From an uncultured Eubacteriales bacterium (GTDB lineage: Bacteria; Bacillota; Clostridia; Christensenellales; Borkfalkiaceae): a stretch of 36,285 bases of DNA. The position numbers were made by a program, and so were the translations under genes. Shown piece by piece: positions 1 through 15,635 of the stretch. Location: the NCBI GenBank assembly GCA_900547645.1, contig URHP01000009.1, positions 1 through 36,285 of the forward strand. Reading direction: 5' to 3'. The notes under the pieces were generated by a model. It was not told the DNA's origin. It saw nothing but the letters and a program-made list of their open reading frames with translations, and did no database searches. The number at the start of each line of letters is the position of its first letter. Position 1 is the stretch's first letter.

Positions 1-577
1 CCTCACGCCGCAGTTCGCGTTCCAATTCGCGTTTTTCCAAGATGCCACCTCCGAAGCGTTCCTGCTTCTCTTCTTCCAGCGCCTGCTTCATCTTTTTCAC
101 TGCGCGCGAATAGTGCCAGGTGACCGTCGGAAGCGGCATGGCGAGGATCGCGGCGATCTCCCGCCGCTTATACCCTTCCGCCGCGGCGAGCATCAGAACG
201 GAAAATTCTTCGCGTTTCAGAATGCGCCGCGCCAGATCGATCAGAAGTCCGTAGTCGTCCACCCGGTGCACGCCGAAAGGGAGCGGATCGGCGCGTTCGT
301 CCACCGAAAGCTCGCGCGAACGCCTGCGCAGCAGGTCGATCGCCTCATTCCGTGCGATGCGGGCGATCCAAGCGGCGCCGTTTGTCCCTCTGCGATAGCG
401 CGACGCGCTGCCAAGCACCTTCAGATAGACGGTCTGCATGACGTCTTCGGCGAGCATGCGCTCGCGCAGATAGGAGAGCGCGATATAATAGACGGTCTTC
501 CGCGTCCGGTTGTAGATCTCGTCAAATGCGGTCTGATCTCCCGCCGCAAGTTTTCCGAGCGCCTCGTCAAGCGACAC
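1..577 (-). CDS. RNA polymerase sigma-70 family (ECF-like) factor, 3' end off the contig
   Basis: I read a GTG start at 577, eight bases after a GGGAGG ribosome site. The frame stays open for 192 codons to the left edge. Sigma region 2 spans about residues 14-70 (FDEIYNRTRKTVYYIALSYL, then a LAEDVMQTVYLKVL stretch). Region 4 spans about 115-170, with the helix-turn-helix YKRREIAAILAMPLPTVTWH. Such factors direct core polymerase to a small regulon. A sigma-A type promoter lies 22 bases upstream, so it does not look autoregulated. After region 4 these proteins usually end; here the same frame continues through a charged stretch (LEKRELERELRRE) preceded by GGAGGTG and a TTG codon. That could be a C-terminal tail or the start of a fused or overlapping anti-sigma partner. 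No regulon can be inferred. Confidence 0.8.
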   Translation of the reverse strand, partial: MSLDEALGKLAAGDQTAFDEIYNRTRKTVYYIALSYLRERMLAEDVMQTVYLKVLGSASRYRRGTNGAAWIARIARNEAIDLLRRRSRELSVDERADPLPFGVHRVDDYGLLIDLARRILKREEFSVLMLAAAEGYKRREIAAILAMPLPTVTWHYSRAVKKMKQALEEEKQERFGGGILEKRELERELRRE

Positions 578-605
578 AGCCGTTTCCTCCCGTGGTGGTC
601 GTCTG

Positions 606-634
606 ATTGTAACAGATTGCTGCGCATATGTCAA
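606..634 (-). promoter_or_regulatory. Sigma-A type promoter of the sigma-factor gene
   Basis: On the minus strand TTGACA (629-634), a 17-bp spacer and TACAAT (606-611) with an extended TG element. The predicted start is near 599, giving a leader of about 22 bases before the GTG at 577. Confidence 0.8.
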
Positions 635-639
635 GATGT

Positions 640-680
640 GCGTTCCGCCGCGCCGCAGCCCGTGCGGCGCGGCGGAACGC
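640..680. terminator. Perfect 18-bp inverted repeat between the lipoprotein and sigma genes
   Basis: Two 18-base arms (640-657 and 663-680), fully complementary and GC-rich, flank a five-base loop. The repeat begins three bases after the lipoprotein stop on the minus strand and ends just before the sigma-gene promoter. There is no T-tract on either side, so it is either a non-canonical terminator, an mRNA 3' stabiliser, or a protein-binding palindrome. Confidence 0.6.
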
Positions 681-683
681 GGT

Positions 684-1685
684 TCAGTCGTCAAAATCGA
701 AGTATCTGCCGTCGTCAAAGGTATAGCGGTAGTGTCCGTCCGCCGTCTGCGTGATCACGAACCTGCCCTTGCCTTCCGCCGTATCATACTTCACCCCGAT
801 GGAGACCGCACCGTTCACGCGTTCGGCGCGCTCTACTTCAAAGCGGCTGCGCACGCCGTCCTTGAGAATGGACAGCTCGTACTCCGTTTCCGCTTCCCCG
901 TGCTCATTTTCCTTTTCAAAGCTGACGCTCGTGCGCTCGGCAAGCCTTCCGCCGCTGTATACGCTGTACACATATTCGCGTTCGGATTCGCTCTCGCCGC
1001 CCTCCTGTTCGCTCTCTTCCTCGACGTCCATGCGGACATAATTGGAGGCATCCGCGGGATCCGTCGCCCTGATCCAGAGCGATTCGCTCGTCTCCTGCTC
1101 GCCGTCCTCCGTCTCCGTCTGCGACATCCGCGCGCCCGTCATCTCATAGGCGACGCCGTTCATCTCCAGCACGCCCGTCAGCGAATACGCCACGGTCGTC
1201 TCATGTTCGCCGTCGTCCGATTCCTCGCGCGAATGCGTCTGCGTCTCGCTGTAATACATGGTGTGCGAAACTTCGCTGCCGTCCGGATTCTTCCCCGTAA
1301 CGGTGAGTTTGTAATCAAACGGATAGGACGCATCGCTGTTTTCCGTCACTTCCGTCCGGAAGGCGTCCTCGTCGAGGAAGCTGTCGAGGATGCGGAAATA
1401 TTCGTTGAAGTCCGCAACTTCCTCCCTGAGTGCTCCCTCTTCCGTCTGCGCCGCAAGGGAAACGCTGCGCACCGCGCCCGAACCGCCGGCAAGCAGCCCC
1501 GCCGTGGTGACCGCCCCCAGCGCATAGGCACTCTGCGCGCCCTCCTCCGCCTGCGTTCCCGCGCCGCCGCCGAATCCGCCGTCAAGCCCTGCAAGCCCGC
1601 CTTCCGTCCCGCGGTCGCATCCCGCAAACGCAAAGAGCGCCGTCCCCGCCAATACCGCCGCCGCAACTGCAAATAATTTTTTCAT
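684..1685 (-). CDS. Acidic lipoprotein of unknown function
   Basis: The 333-residue product begins with a lipoprotein signal peptide (MKKLF, a hydrophobic core, then the lipobox AFAG-Cys at about residue 23), so it should be lipidated and held on the outer face of the cytoplasmic membrane. A Gly-rich linker (about 29-50) follows. The mature part is strongly acidic, with Glu/Ser/Asp runs around residues 200-235, and alternates polar and aromatic residues in a way that suggests beta-strands. The ATG at 1685 has AAGGAGG eight bases upstream. It lies directly upstream of the sigma gene on the same strand, separated by a hairpin and that gene's own promoter. I recognise no family. Proximity suggests, without proving, a surface-sensing or sigma-target role. 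Confidence 0.75.
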   Translation of the reverse strand: MKKLFAVAAAVLAGTALFAFAGCDRGTEGGLAGLDGGFGGGAGTQAEEGAQSAYALGAVTTAGLLAGGSGAVRSVSLAAQTEEGALREEVADFNEYFRILDSFLDEDAFRTEVTENSDASYPFDYKLTVTGKNPDGSEVSHTMYYSETQTHSREESDDGEHETTVAYSLTGVLEMNGVAYEMTGARMSQTETEDGEQETSESLWIRATDPADASNYVRMDVEEESEQEGGESESEREYVYSVYSGGRLAERTSVSFEKENEHGEAETEYELSILKDGVRSRFEVERAERVNGAVSIGVKYDTAEGKGRFVITQTADGHYRYTFDDGRYFDFDD

Positions 1686-2034
1686 ATCAGGTTCCTCCTT
1701 TTTCCGGTCTTTGCGACCGTTTCACCTATTCAACGCACGAACAGGCGCTTTTGTTGGAGTTTCTGCAAAATTTCCGAAAAAATTTTTTTCCGCATGAAAA
1801 AAACGCCCGACCACAAAAAATTCCACGATACCGAAACGAAATATCTGTCCCACAGTAACACGGTCTGCCTCTAACAACAGCCGCTACAAATCGATGCAGA
1901 ATACATTTTACGACATTCATAGGCAAGAATCAATCCGCATTCAACGAAATCACACGGTACATGTGACGGACATCAAAAGTGCTCATAAAAAACTCCCGCA
2001 CCGATCGGTGCGGGAGTTGTTATATACGTTTTTG
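1686..2034. other. Intergenic region between the lipoprotein gene and rpoC
   Basis: This 349-bp stretch holds the lipoprotein leader (ribosome site near 1694), a short inverted repeat at 1705-1719 (5-bp arms, 5-base loop), an A/T-rich patch around 1765-1805, and the rpoC terminator at 1987-2018. I found no convincing promoter with both boxes for the lipoprotein gene and no supportable small gene. Confidence 0.5.
1987..2018 (-). terminator. Intrinsic terminator of rpoBC
   Basis: A self-complementary 28-base segment (1991-2018, 14-bp arms) is followed on the minus strand by six T residues (1987-1992, overlapping the stem base). It lies 16 bases beyond the rpoC stop. Confidence 0.85.
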
Positions 2035-6246
<4,212 letters not shown>

Positions 6247-6258
6247 GGTATCCTCCCT

Positions 6259-10368
<4,110 letters not shown>

Positions 10369-10677
10369 CTCGGCAATATACTCCTTTTTCGTGTTATTTT
10401 CATACGATCTACCGAGTATATCTTTTCATCGATAAAAATCGAATTGTCCGTTGGGAAAAAATGCCCTCTCCCCTTTACAACCGCGCCGAATTGCGCTATA
10501 ATAAGAGAAATTGCGGGGAAGAATGCCGCCTCAAAAACCGCACACGATCCGTGCAAAAAGGCGCAAAAACGCATTCTGAGCATAGTGATACAGTATGTTA
10601 TTATAGACCACGCGCGAAAAGATGTCAAACGCTTTTGCCAAAAATTTTTTATTTTTTTCGGGATTCGTGCAAAAAAG
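10369..10677. other. Divergent control region between rpoB and rqcP
   Basis: On the minus strand it holds the rpoB ribosome site and a weak -10 (TATACT, 10415-10420). On the plus strand it holds a good promoter at 10474-10502 and a second possible extended -10 (TATTAT at 10599-10604, TG upstream, poor -35). A leader of about 170 bases follows the first promoter and ends in A/T-rich runs (10640-10658). I see no clear riboswitch or hairpin-plus-T-tract in it. Confidence 0.5.
10474..10502 (+). promoter_or_regulatory. Sigma-A type promoter for rqcP-ispDF
   Basis: TTTACA (10474-10479), a 17-bp spacer and TATAAT (10497-10502). The start would be near 10509, leaving an unusually long leader of about 170 bases before rqcP. 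Confidence 0.75.
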
Positions 10678-10920
10678 ATGAGAATCGACAAATTTTTAAA
10701 AGTTTCCAGGATCTTGAAACGGCGCACGGTGGCGCAGGAAGCCGCCGCCGCGGGAAAAATCTCCGTCAACGGAAGGGAAGTAAAGCCCGCCTACCGCGTC
10801 AAGGTCGGCGACGTGGTGGAACTGCAGTTTTCCTCCGGCGTTCTGAAATTCCGCGTCCTGGAGCTGCGGGAGACGGTCAAAAAGGATGACGCCGCGTCCC
10901 TGTACGAGGTGATCGCATGA
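10678..10920 (+). CDS. rqcP: S4-domain protein RqcP (YabO family)
   Basis: This 80-residue protein is essentially one S4 RNA-binding domain: it starts MRIDKFLKVSRILKRRT, continues AGKISVNGREVKP and ends TVKKDDAASLYEVIA, matching Bacillus subtilis YabO along its whole length. In that species RqcP helps RqcH add alanine tails to nascent chains on stalled 60S-like 50S subunits during ribosome quality control. The start at 10678 gives the normal family length; the longer upstream open frame is leader. No clear Shine-Dalgarno precedes it. The TGA overlaps the ispDF start as ATGA (four bases), so the two are translationally coupled. Confidence 0.9.
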   Translation: MRIDKFLKVSRILKRRTVAQEAAAAGKISVNGREVKPAYRVKVGDVVELQFSSGVLKFRVLELRETVKKDDAASLYEVIA

Positions 10921-12026
10921 TCAGCGTCATTCTCTGCGCCGCAGGGAAAGGCGAGCGCGCGGGCTTTGCCGAAAACAAGGTACTGCGGGAACTGAACGGC
11001 ATGCCCGTTCTGAGCTATTCGCTGTCCGCATTCTGCCCCCTGGCGGACGAAGTGCTCGTTGCCTGCCGCGAAGAGGATGAAGCGCGCATCCGGGTGCTGC
11101 TCGCGCCCTTTCCGAACGCGCGCACCGTCATCGGCGGGACCACGCGGAGCGAAAGCGTGTACAACGCCTTGAGAGAAGCGCGCGGAGAGATCGTGCTCGT
11201 TCATGACGCCGCGCGTCCTTTTGTCACGCAGACGGTCATACGGGAATGCATTTCCTGCGTCCTGAAATACGGGAGCGGCGTTTGCGCGCTTCCCCTTTCG
11301 GACACCGTTGCGGAGACGCTGGACGGCAACATTCTGAACGTTCCCCCGCGCGAAAAATTTGCCGCCCTGCAGACGCCGCAGGGCTTTTACCGCAACAAAC
11401 TTCTGGGCGCATATGAGCGCGCCCGCGCCGACGGGAGCGTCTTCACCGACGAAAGCGGCGTATACGCGGCCTACGCGGAGGCGCCCCGCCTGTTCCACGG
11501 TGACAGAAACAACAGAAAACTCACCTATCCAGAGGACTTTTTCCCCGCCGAACGCGCCGGAACGGGCGTGGATACGCATGCCTTTGCGGAAGGCGGCGAT
11601 CATATCGTGCTGTGCGGCGTGAAGATCCCCTCCGCACACGGGCTGAAAGCGCACTCGGACGGCGACGTCGCCGTACACGCGCTGATGGACGCGATGCTGT
11701 CTGCCGCGGGACTTCGCGACATCGGGCACTATTTCCCAGACTCGGACGATCGTTTTGCGGGAGCGGACAGCATGGCGCTGCTTTCCGAAGTCGCCGCAAT
11801 GCTGCGGGAGCAGGGGCTGCGCCCCGGAAACGTCAGTCTCTCCGTCGTCGCGGAACGCCCCCGGCTTGCGCCCTATATCGAAGACATGAAGCGCAGCCTT
11901 GCAAACGCGCTGGACCTTCCCGAAAACGCCGTCGGGATCGCCGCAGGCACCAACGAAAAACTCGGCTACGTCGGCGAAGGAAAAGGAATCACCTGCTTTG
12001 CAACGGTCTTGTTGAAAAAAGCGTGA
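10917..12026 (+). CDS. ispDF: Bifunctional MEP enzyme: cytidylyltransferase IspD fused to cyclodiphosphate synthase IspF
   Basis: The 369-residue protein makes two steps of the MEP isoprenoid pathway. Residues 1 to about 212 are IspD, which joins CTP to methylerythritol 4-phosphate: CAAGKGERAG loop with a Lys (ENK), then LVHDAARPF and ALPLSDT. Residues from about 215 are IspF, which forms the cyclic diphosphate with CMP release: GVDTHAF gives the metal-binding Asp-X-His, then HSDGDVAVHALMDA and DIGHYFPDSD. IspE is not in this window. The start overlaps rqcP. No promoter of its own is visible. Dxr of the same pathway is encoded at 33898-35028. Confidence 0.95.
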   Translation: MISVILCAAGKGERAGFAENKVLRELNGMPVLSYSLSAFCPLADEVLVACREEDEARIRVLLAPFPNARTVIGGTTRSESVYNALREARGEIVLVHDAARPFVTQTVIRECISCVLKYGSGVCALPLSDTVAETLDGNILNVPPREKFAALQTPQGFYRNKLLGAYERARADGSVFTDESGVYAAYAEAPRLFHGDRNNRKLTYPEDFFPAERAGTGVDTHAFAEGGDHIVLCGVKIPSAHGLKAHSDGDVAVHALMDAMLSAAGLRDIGHYFPDSDDRFAGADSMALLSEVAAMLREQGLRPGNVSLSVVAERPRLAPYIEDMKRSLANALDLPENAVGIAAGTNEKLGYVGEGKGITCFATVLLKKA

Positions 12027-12156
12027 TCCTCTTTGCCGAGCCCCGCCTCACTTTTCACAACAGCCGACGATATGCGGCAGCTTGTTTTCCTATATATGCC
12101 ATGCAAGCGGCAAATTGCGGCACAATATTGTTATCTGATTCAAAACAGGAGTTTAC

Positions 12157-13539
12157 ATGCCGAAAACAACGACACAATTTGTATGCGCGGAGTGCGGATA
12201 CGTCTCGCCCAAATGGCTGGGGAAATGCCCCGGATGCGGCAAATTCAATACGCTTGCGGAAGAACCCGCAGCCCCCGCGCCGGTTTCCAAGAAGCAGAGT
12301 CCTCTGCGCGCGGGTACGCGCGCCCTTCCCCTCTCGCAGGTAAAATTCGAACGATATGAGCGCGTCTCCTCCGGGATCGCCGAACTTGACGTCGTGCTGG
12401 GCGGCGGCATCGTGCGCGGTTCGCTCGTGCTGGTGGGCGGCGATCCGGGCGTGGGAAAATCCACGCTTCTGACGCAGGTCGCTGCACATCTTTCCAAAGA
12501 GCACAAGGTGCTCTACCTGTCCGCAGAGGAGAGCTGTTCGCAGGTCAAACTCCGCTGCGAACGGCTGAAGATAAATGCGGATACCTTGATGCTGCTCAAC
12601 GAGACCAATCTGGAAAATGCCGAGGAAGCCATTCTCGATGCGGAATACGTGGTGGTGGACTCCATTCAGGCGATCTATACCGACGCACTCACTTCGGCGG
12701 CGGGCAGCGTGGGACAGGTGCGCGAATGCGCCGCGCGGCTCATGCGCATCGCCAAATCGCGCGGCATCACATTTTTCATTGTGGGGCACGTCACCAAGGA
12801 AGGCACGCTTGCCGGTCCCAAGGTCCTTGAACATATCATGGACGCGGTCCTCTACTTCGAGGGCGAACGGACGGAGAATTTCAAGATCCTGCGTGCCGTC
12901 AAAAATCGCTTCGGTTCGGTGCAGGAAGTGGGCGTGTTCGAGATGACGGGCGATGGCATCTTCGGGCTTTCGGACTACTCCTCGCTCTTTCTGTCGGACA
13001 GCCGCGGCGAAGCGGCGGGCGCCGTCGTCACCCCGAGCGAAACGGGCAACCGGTGCATGATGGTGGAGATCCAGACGCTCATGTGCAAGACGGCGTACGG
13101 GCTCCCCCGCCGCATGTCCCTGGGGGTGGATTTCAACCGCCTTGTGGTGCTCATTGCCGTACTGGAAAAGCGGTGCGGACTCCCCCTCGGCACGCAGGAC
13201 GTCTACCTCAACGCAATGGGCGGAATCCGCCTGAACGAGCCGAGCGCGGACCTTGCCGTGTGCGCCGCGCTGGCAAGTGCGGAAAAGATGATCCCCGTCG
13301 GAAAATACACGGCGGTGTTCGGCGAAGTGGGACTGACGGGCGAAGTGCGCGGCGTAAATTTTGCCGATAAACGCGTAAACGAATGCCTGAAAATGGGCTT
13401 TAAGCGCGTCCTCCTTCCCGAAAAAAACGTCAAGGCGTGCGAAAAATTTAAAAACAAGATCCAACTTGTGCCCGTGCGCTACGTTTCGGAAATGATCAGA
13501 ATCCTGTTTGCGCAGGAACGTTCCGCCGCAGACGAATAA
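12157..13539 (+). CDS. radA: DNA repair protein RadA (Sms)
   Basis: RadA is a RecA-related ATPase/helicase that extends branches during recombinational repair. The 460-residue protein has the full family layout: an N-terminal zinc finger (C-X2-C ... C-X2-C in VCAECGY and KCPGCGK), Walker A GGDPGVGKSTLL at about 90-101, the RadA-specific KNRFG motif near 248, and a C-terminal Lon-like domain. The ATG at 12157 has AGGAG six bases upstream. A 130-bp gap separates it from ispDF, with neither a clear terminator nor a strong promoter, so co-transcription with rqcP-ispDF is likely. The radA-ispD-ispF neighbourhood is a known Firmicutes arrangement. Confidence 0.96.
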   Translation: MPKTTTQFVCAECGYVSPKWLGKCPGCGKFNTLAEEPAAPAPVSKKQSPLRAGTRALPLSQVKFERYERVSSGIAELDVVLGGGIVRGSLVLVGGDPGVGKSTLLTQVAAHLSKEHKVLYLSAEESCSQVKLRCERLKINADTLMLLNETNLENAEEAILDAEYVVVDSIQAIYTDALTSAAGSVGQVRECAARLMRIAKSRGITFFIVGHVTKEGTLAGPKVLEHIMDAVLYFEGERTENFKILRAVKNRFGSVQEVGVFEMTGDGIFGLSDYSSLFLSDSRGEAAGAVVTPSETGNRCMMVEIQTLMCKTAYGLPRRMSLGVDFNRLVVLIAVLEKRCGLPLGTQDVYLNAMGGIRLNEPSADLAVCAALASAEKMIPVGKYTAVFGEVGLTGEVRGVNFADKRVNECLKMGFKRVLLPEKNVKACEKFKNKIQLVPVRYVSEMIRILFAQERSAADE

Positions 13540-13547
13540 CGGCGGAG

Positions 13548-13570
13548 AAAAAAGCGCGCCAATGGCGCGC
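13548..13570 (-). terminator. Intrinsic terminator of the glycosyltransferase-ABC operon
   Basis: On the minus strand a 7-bp GC stem (13554-13560 with 13564-13570, loop of three) is followed by six T residues (13548-13553). It ends just past the convergent radA stop. Confidence 0.75.
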
Positions 13571-13580
13571 CGTCATACAG

Positions 13581-13611
13581 CGCGCCCCGCCGGCAATACC
13601 GGCGGGGCGCG
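13581..13611. repeat. Perfect 13-bp inverted repeat between radA and the ABC permease gene
   Basis: Arms 13581-13593 and 13599-13611 are fully complementary and all G/C, with a five-base loop. No T-tract touches it on either strand. It lies between two convergent genes and may block 3' decay or back up the terminator at 13548-13570. Confidence 0.6.
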
Positions 13612-13623
13612 TCAACATATCGA

Positions 13624-14691
13624 TCATTCTTTTTTTCTTTCGTCGGGCGCAATTGTTCCGCTGTCCGTTTCGGATTGCTGCACGGCGGTCTGTGCCGCAA
13701 GCTGCGCGCGCTTTTTGTGCTTCTTTTTGCCGACGCCGAGCACGTCGGCAAGTTTTTTGCCCGAAAAGATATTCAGCGCAAGGAACACCAGATTGAACAC
13801 CGTAAGCGCAAGCATCTGATAGGGCGGTGCGACCGTGACATTCAGAAATTCCAGATTATAGCCGAAATTATTTGTCAACGTTGCAATCATTTCCTGTCCG
13901 CCCGCATACTGCATGACATCCACAACATAGTGCTCAAGTTCAGCGATCGGCGTCGCCATAAACGAATACCGCAGAAGCGCGCAGGAATACGTTCCGGGGA
14001 TAAACGCGCATACGGTCTGTACCCAGGGAGGCAGCATGCCGAGCGGCATGTACGCGCCGATCAAAAAGCCCACCGCCGTCGAAAACACGGCGACAAGGCT
14101 TGCCATCGTCCCCTCCGTCTTGATGAACGAACAGATGAACACCGTCATCAGCGTGGAGGAGATCGTCGTGTACAACATGATGCCGAAGATGGTCAGAAAG
14201 TCCGTAAGATTCAGAAAAAATTCCTGCATGCACGCAAGGTACACGAAGCAGATGATGAGATAGACGATGCACACGAGCAGCGTGACGAGGAAGTTGAACA
14301 CGACGTAGCTGCCGATGAGCGCGCCCCTGCGGATGGGAGCCGAAGCGAAATCGCGGTTGACGCCGTTCTGTTTATCCTCCACGAACACGTTGTTGGTCTG
14401 CAGCGACACCGTGATGGACGAGAGCGCCGCGATACCCGAAAGCATCCATGAATCAATGAGTGTCTCAATGTACTGCATCAACTGTTCGCTCTTGGGAATA
14501 TCGTTATCGTTTAATACGCTGTCCACCGTGGATAGCTCGAGTGTGCGCAAAAAGAAGATATACACGGCAAAGATGATGACGGGCACCAGCAGCGTGTACA
14601 TCAGCCGGATCTTATTCTTGAAAAAGACGAGCAGATGACGGCGCGTGAGCTGGAAGAATACCGAAACATTGCTCTTTCCCTTACTTTGCAT
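13624..14691 (-). CDS. ABC-2 type transporter permease
   Basis: Membrane subunit (355 residues) of an exporter of the daunorubicin/multidrug ABC-2 type. A single membrane segment near residues 30-48 (YTLLVPVIIFAVYIFFL) is followed by an extracytoplasmic part and five more hydrophobic segments; the signature loop AYMPLGMLPPWVQ lies between late segments. The C-terminus is Lys-rich (GKKKHKKRAQ) and then polar. I choose the ATG at 14691, with GGAGG six bases upstream; it overlaps the ATPase gene by 11 bases, indicating coupling. The further-upstream ATG has no ribosome site. Substrate unknown. Confidence 0.9.
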   Translation of the reverse strand: MQSKGKSNVSVFFQLTRRHLLVFFKNKIRLMYTLLVPVIIFAVYIFFLRTLELSTVDSVLNDNDIPKSEQLMQYIETLIDSWMLSGIAALSSITVSLQTNNVFVEDKQNGVNRDFASAPIRRGALIGSYVVFNFLVTLLVCIVYLIICFVYLACMQEFFLNLTDFLTIFGIMLYTTISSTLMTVFICSFIKTEGTMASLVAVFSTAVGFLIGAYMPLGMLPPWVQTVCAFIPGTYSCALLRYSFMATPIAELEHYVVDVMQYAGGQEMIATLTNNFGYNLEFLNVTVAPPYQMLALTVFNLVFLALNIFSGKKLADVLGVGKKKHKKRAQLAAQTAVQQSETDSGTIAPDERKKE

Positions 14692-15625
14692 CGCGCTCCT
14701 CCCCCGTCTGTACAATATTGCGTCCCGTCACGTTCAGGAACACATCGTCCATCGTTCCCTTGATGATCTCCACGTCCTTGGTATATTCGTCGAATTCCTG
14801 CATGAGACGCTTTGCCGCGTCGCTGTCTTCCACCTTGATGCGGTATGCCTTTTTCACGGGATCGTAGACAAACGCGTATTCCCCGCGCATGAGCCCCGTT
14901 TCAAACGCTTCGCTGCGCTTCATATAGGAGAGCAGGCTGTCGTACGAATAGCGGTTTTTGAGTTCGTTGGGCGTACCCTCCGCAATGATGGAGCCCTTGT
15001 CCATGATCACGACATAGCCCGCCTTTTCCGCCTCCTCCAGATAGTGCGTGGTGAGGAACACGGTCATGCCCGTCTCCGAGCGGATATTGTCGATGAGCGA
15101 CCACACGGTAAGACGCGTCTTTGGATCCAGCCCCGTGGAAGGTTCGTCCAGCATCAGAAGCCGCGGACGGTGTACCATGGCGCGCGCGATGTCCACCCTG
15201 CGCTGCTGTCCGCCCGAAAGATTGCCGACGGGACGCTTTAAAATGGGCTGCAACGAAAGAAGTTCAATGATCTCGTCCACGTTGCGCTTTTTTTCGGCAT
15301 GCGACAGCCCGTAAAAGGATGCGCGCACGTCGAGATTTTCCCACACCGTGAGCTGCTTGTCCAAAACGCTCGACTGAAAGACGATGCCGATCTCCTTTTT
15401 GATGAAGTCGGTCTGCGTATCCAGGTCGTGCCCGCACACCGTCACCTTGCCCGCGTCCTTTTTTAAAATGGAGCAGATGATGTTGATGGTTGTGCTCTTG
15501 CCCGCGCCGTTCACGCCGAGAAAGGCAAACAGCGATCCCTTTTTGACGGTAAAGGAAATATCGTTCACCGCCTTTACGTCGCCGTACGATTTTGAGAGAT
15601 GTTCTACCGTGACCGAAAATTCCAT
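14681..15625 (-). CDS. ABC transporter ATP-binding protein (DrrA/ABC-2 exporter type)
   Basis: Cytoplasmic ATPase of the exporter encoded with the downstream permease. Walker A GVNGAGKST lies near residues 37-45, the signature LSGGQQRR near 137, and Walker B LLMLDEPSTGLDP with the Asp-Glu pair; the switch His is in LTTHYLEEAE. After about residue 220 comes the extra C-terminal domain of about 90 residues typical of DrrA-like subunits. Length (314) is normal. It starts 10 bp after the glycosyltransferase stop; the AAGGAG there is about 15 bases from the ATG, longer than ideal. Shared transcription with a glycosyltransferase hints at export of a glycan or glycolipid, but this is only context. 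Confidence 0.93.
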   Translation of the reverse strand: MEFSVTVEHLSKSYGDVKAVNDISFTVKKGSLFAFLGVNGAGKSTTINIICSILKKDAGKVTVCGHDLDTQTDFIKKEIGIVFQSSVLDKQLTVWENLDVRASFYGLSHAEKKRNVDEIIELLSLQPILKRPVGNLSGGQQRRVDIARAMVHRPRLLMLDEPSTGLDPKTRLTVWSLIDNIRSETGMTVFLTTHYLEEAEKAGYVVIMDKGSIIAEGTPNELKNRYSYDSLLSYMKRSEAFETGLMRGEYAFVYDPVKKAYRIKVEDSDAAKRLMQEFDEYTKDVEIIKGTMDDVFLNVTGRNIVQTGEERDAK

Positions 15626-15635
15626 AGCGATTGCG

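Noticed and set aside
1686..1800. ECF-sigma type promoter (GAAAC...CGT) upstream of the acidic lipoprotein
   Set aside because: The spacing between the AAAC-like and CGT elements is about 19 bases, longer than usual, and there is no second copy to compare.
13581..13611. The 13-bp hairpin as the radA terminator
   Set aside because: No T-tract follows within 15 bases on the plus strand, so it was listed only as an inverted repeat.
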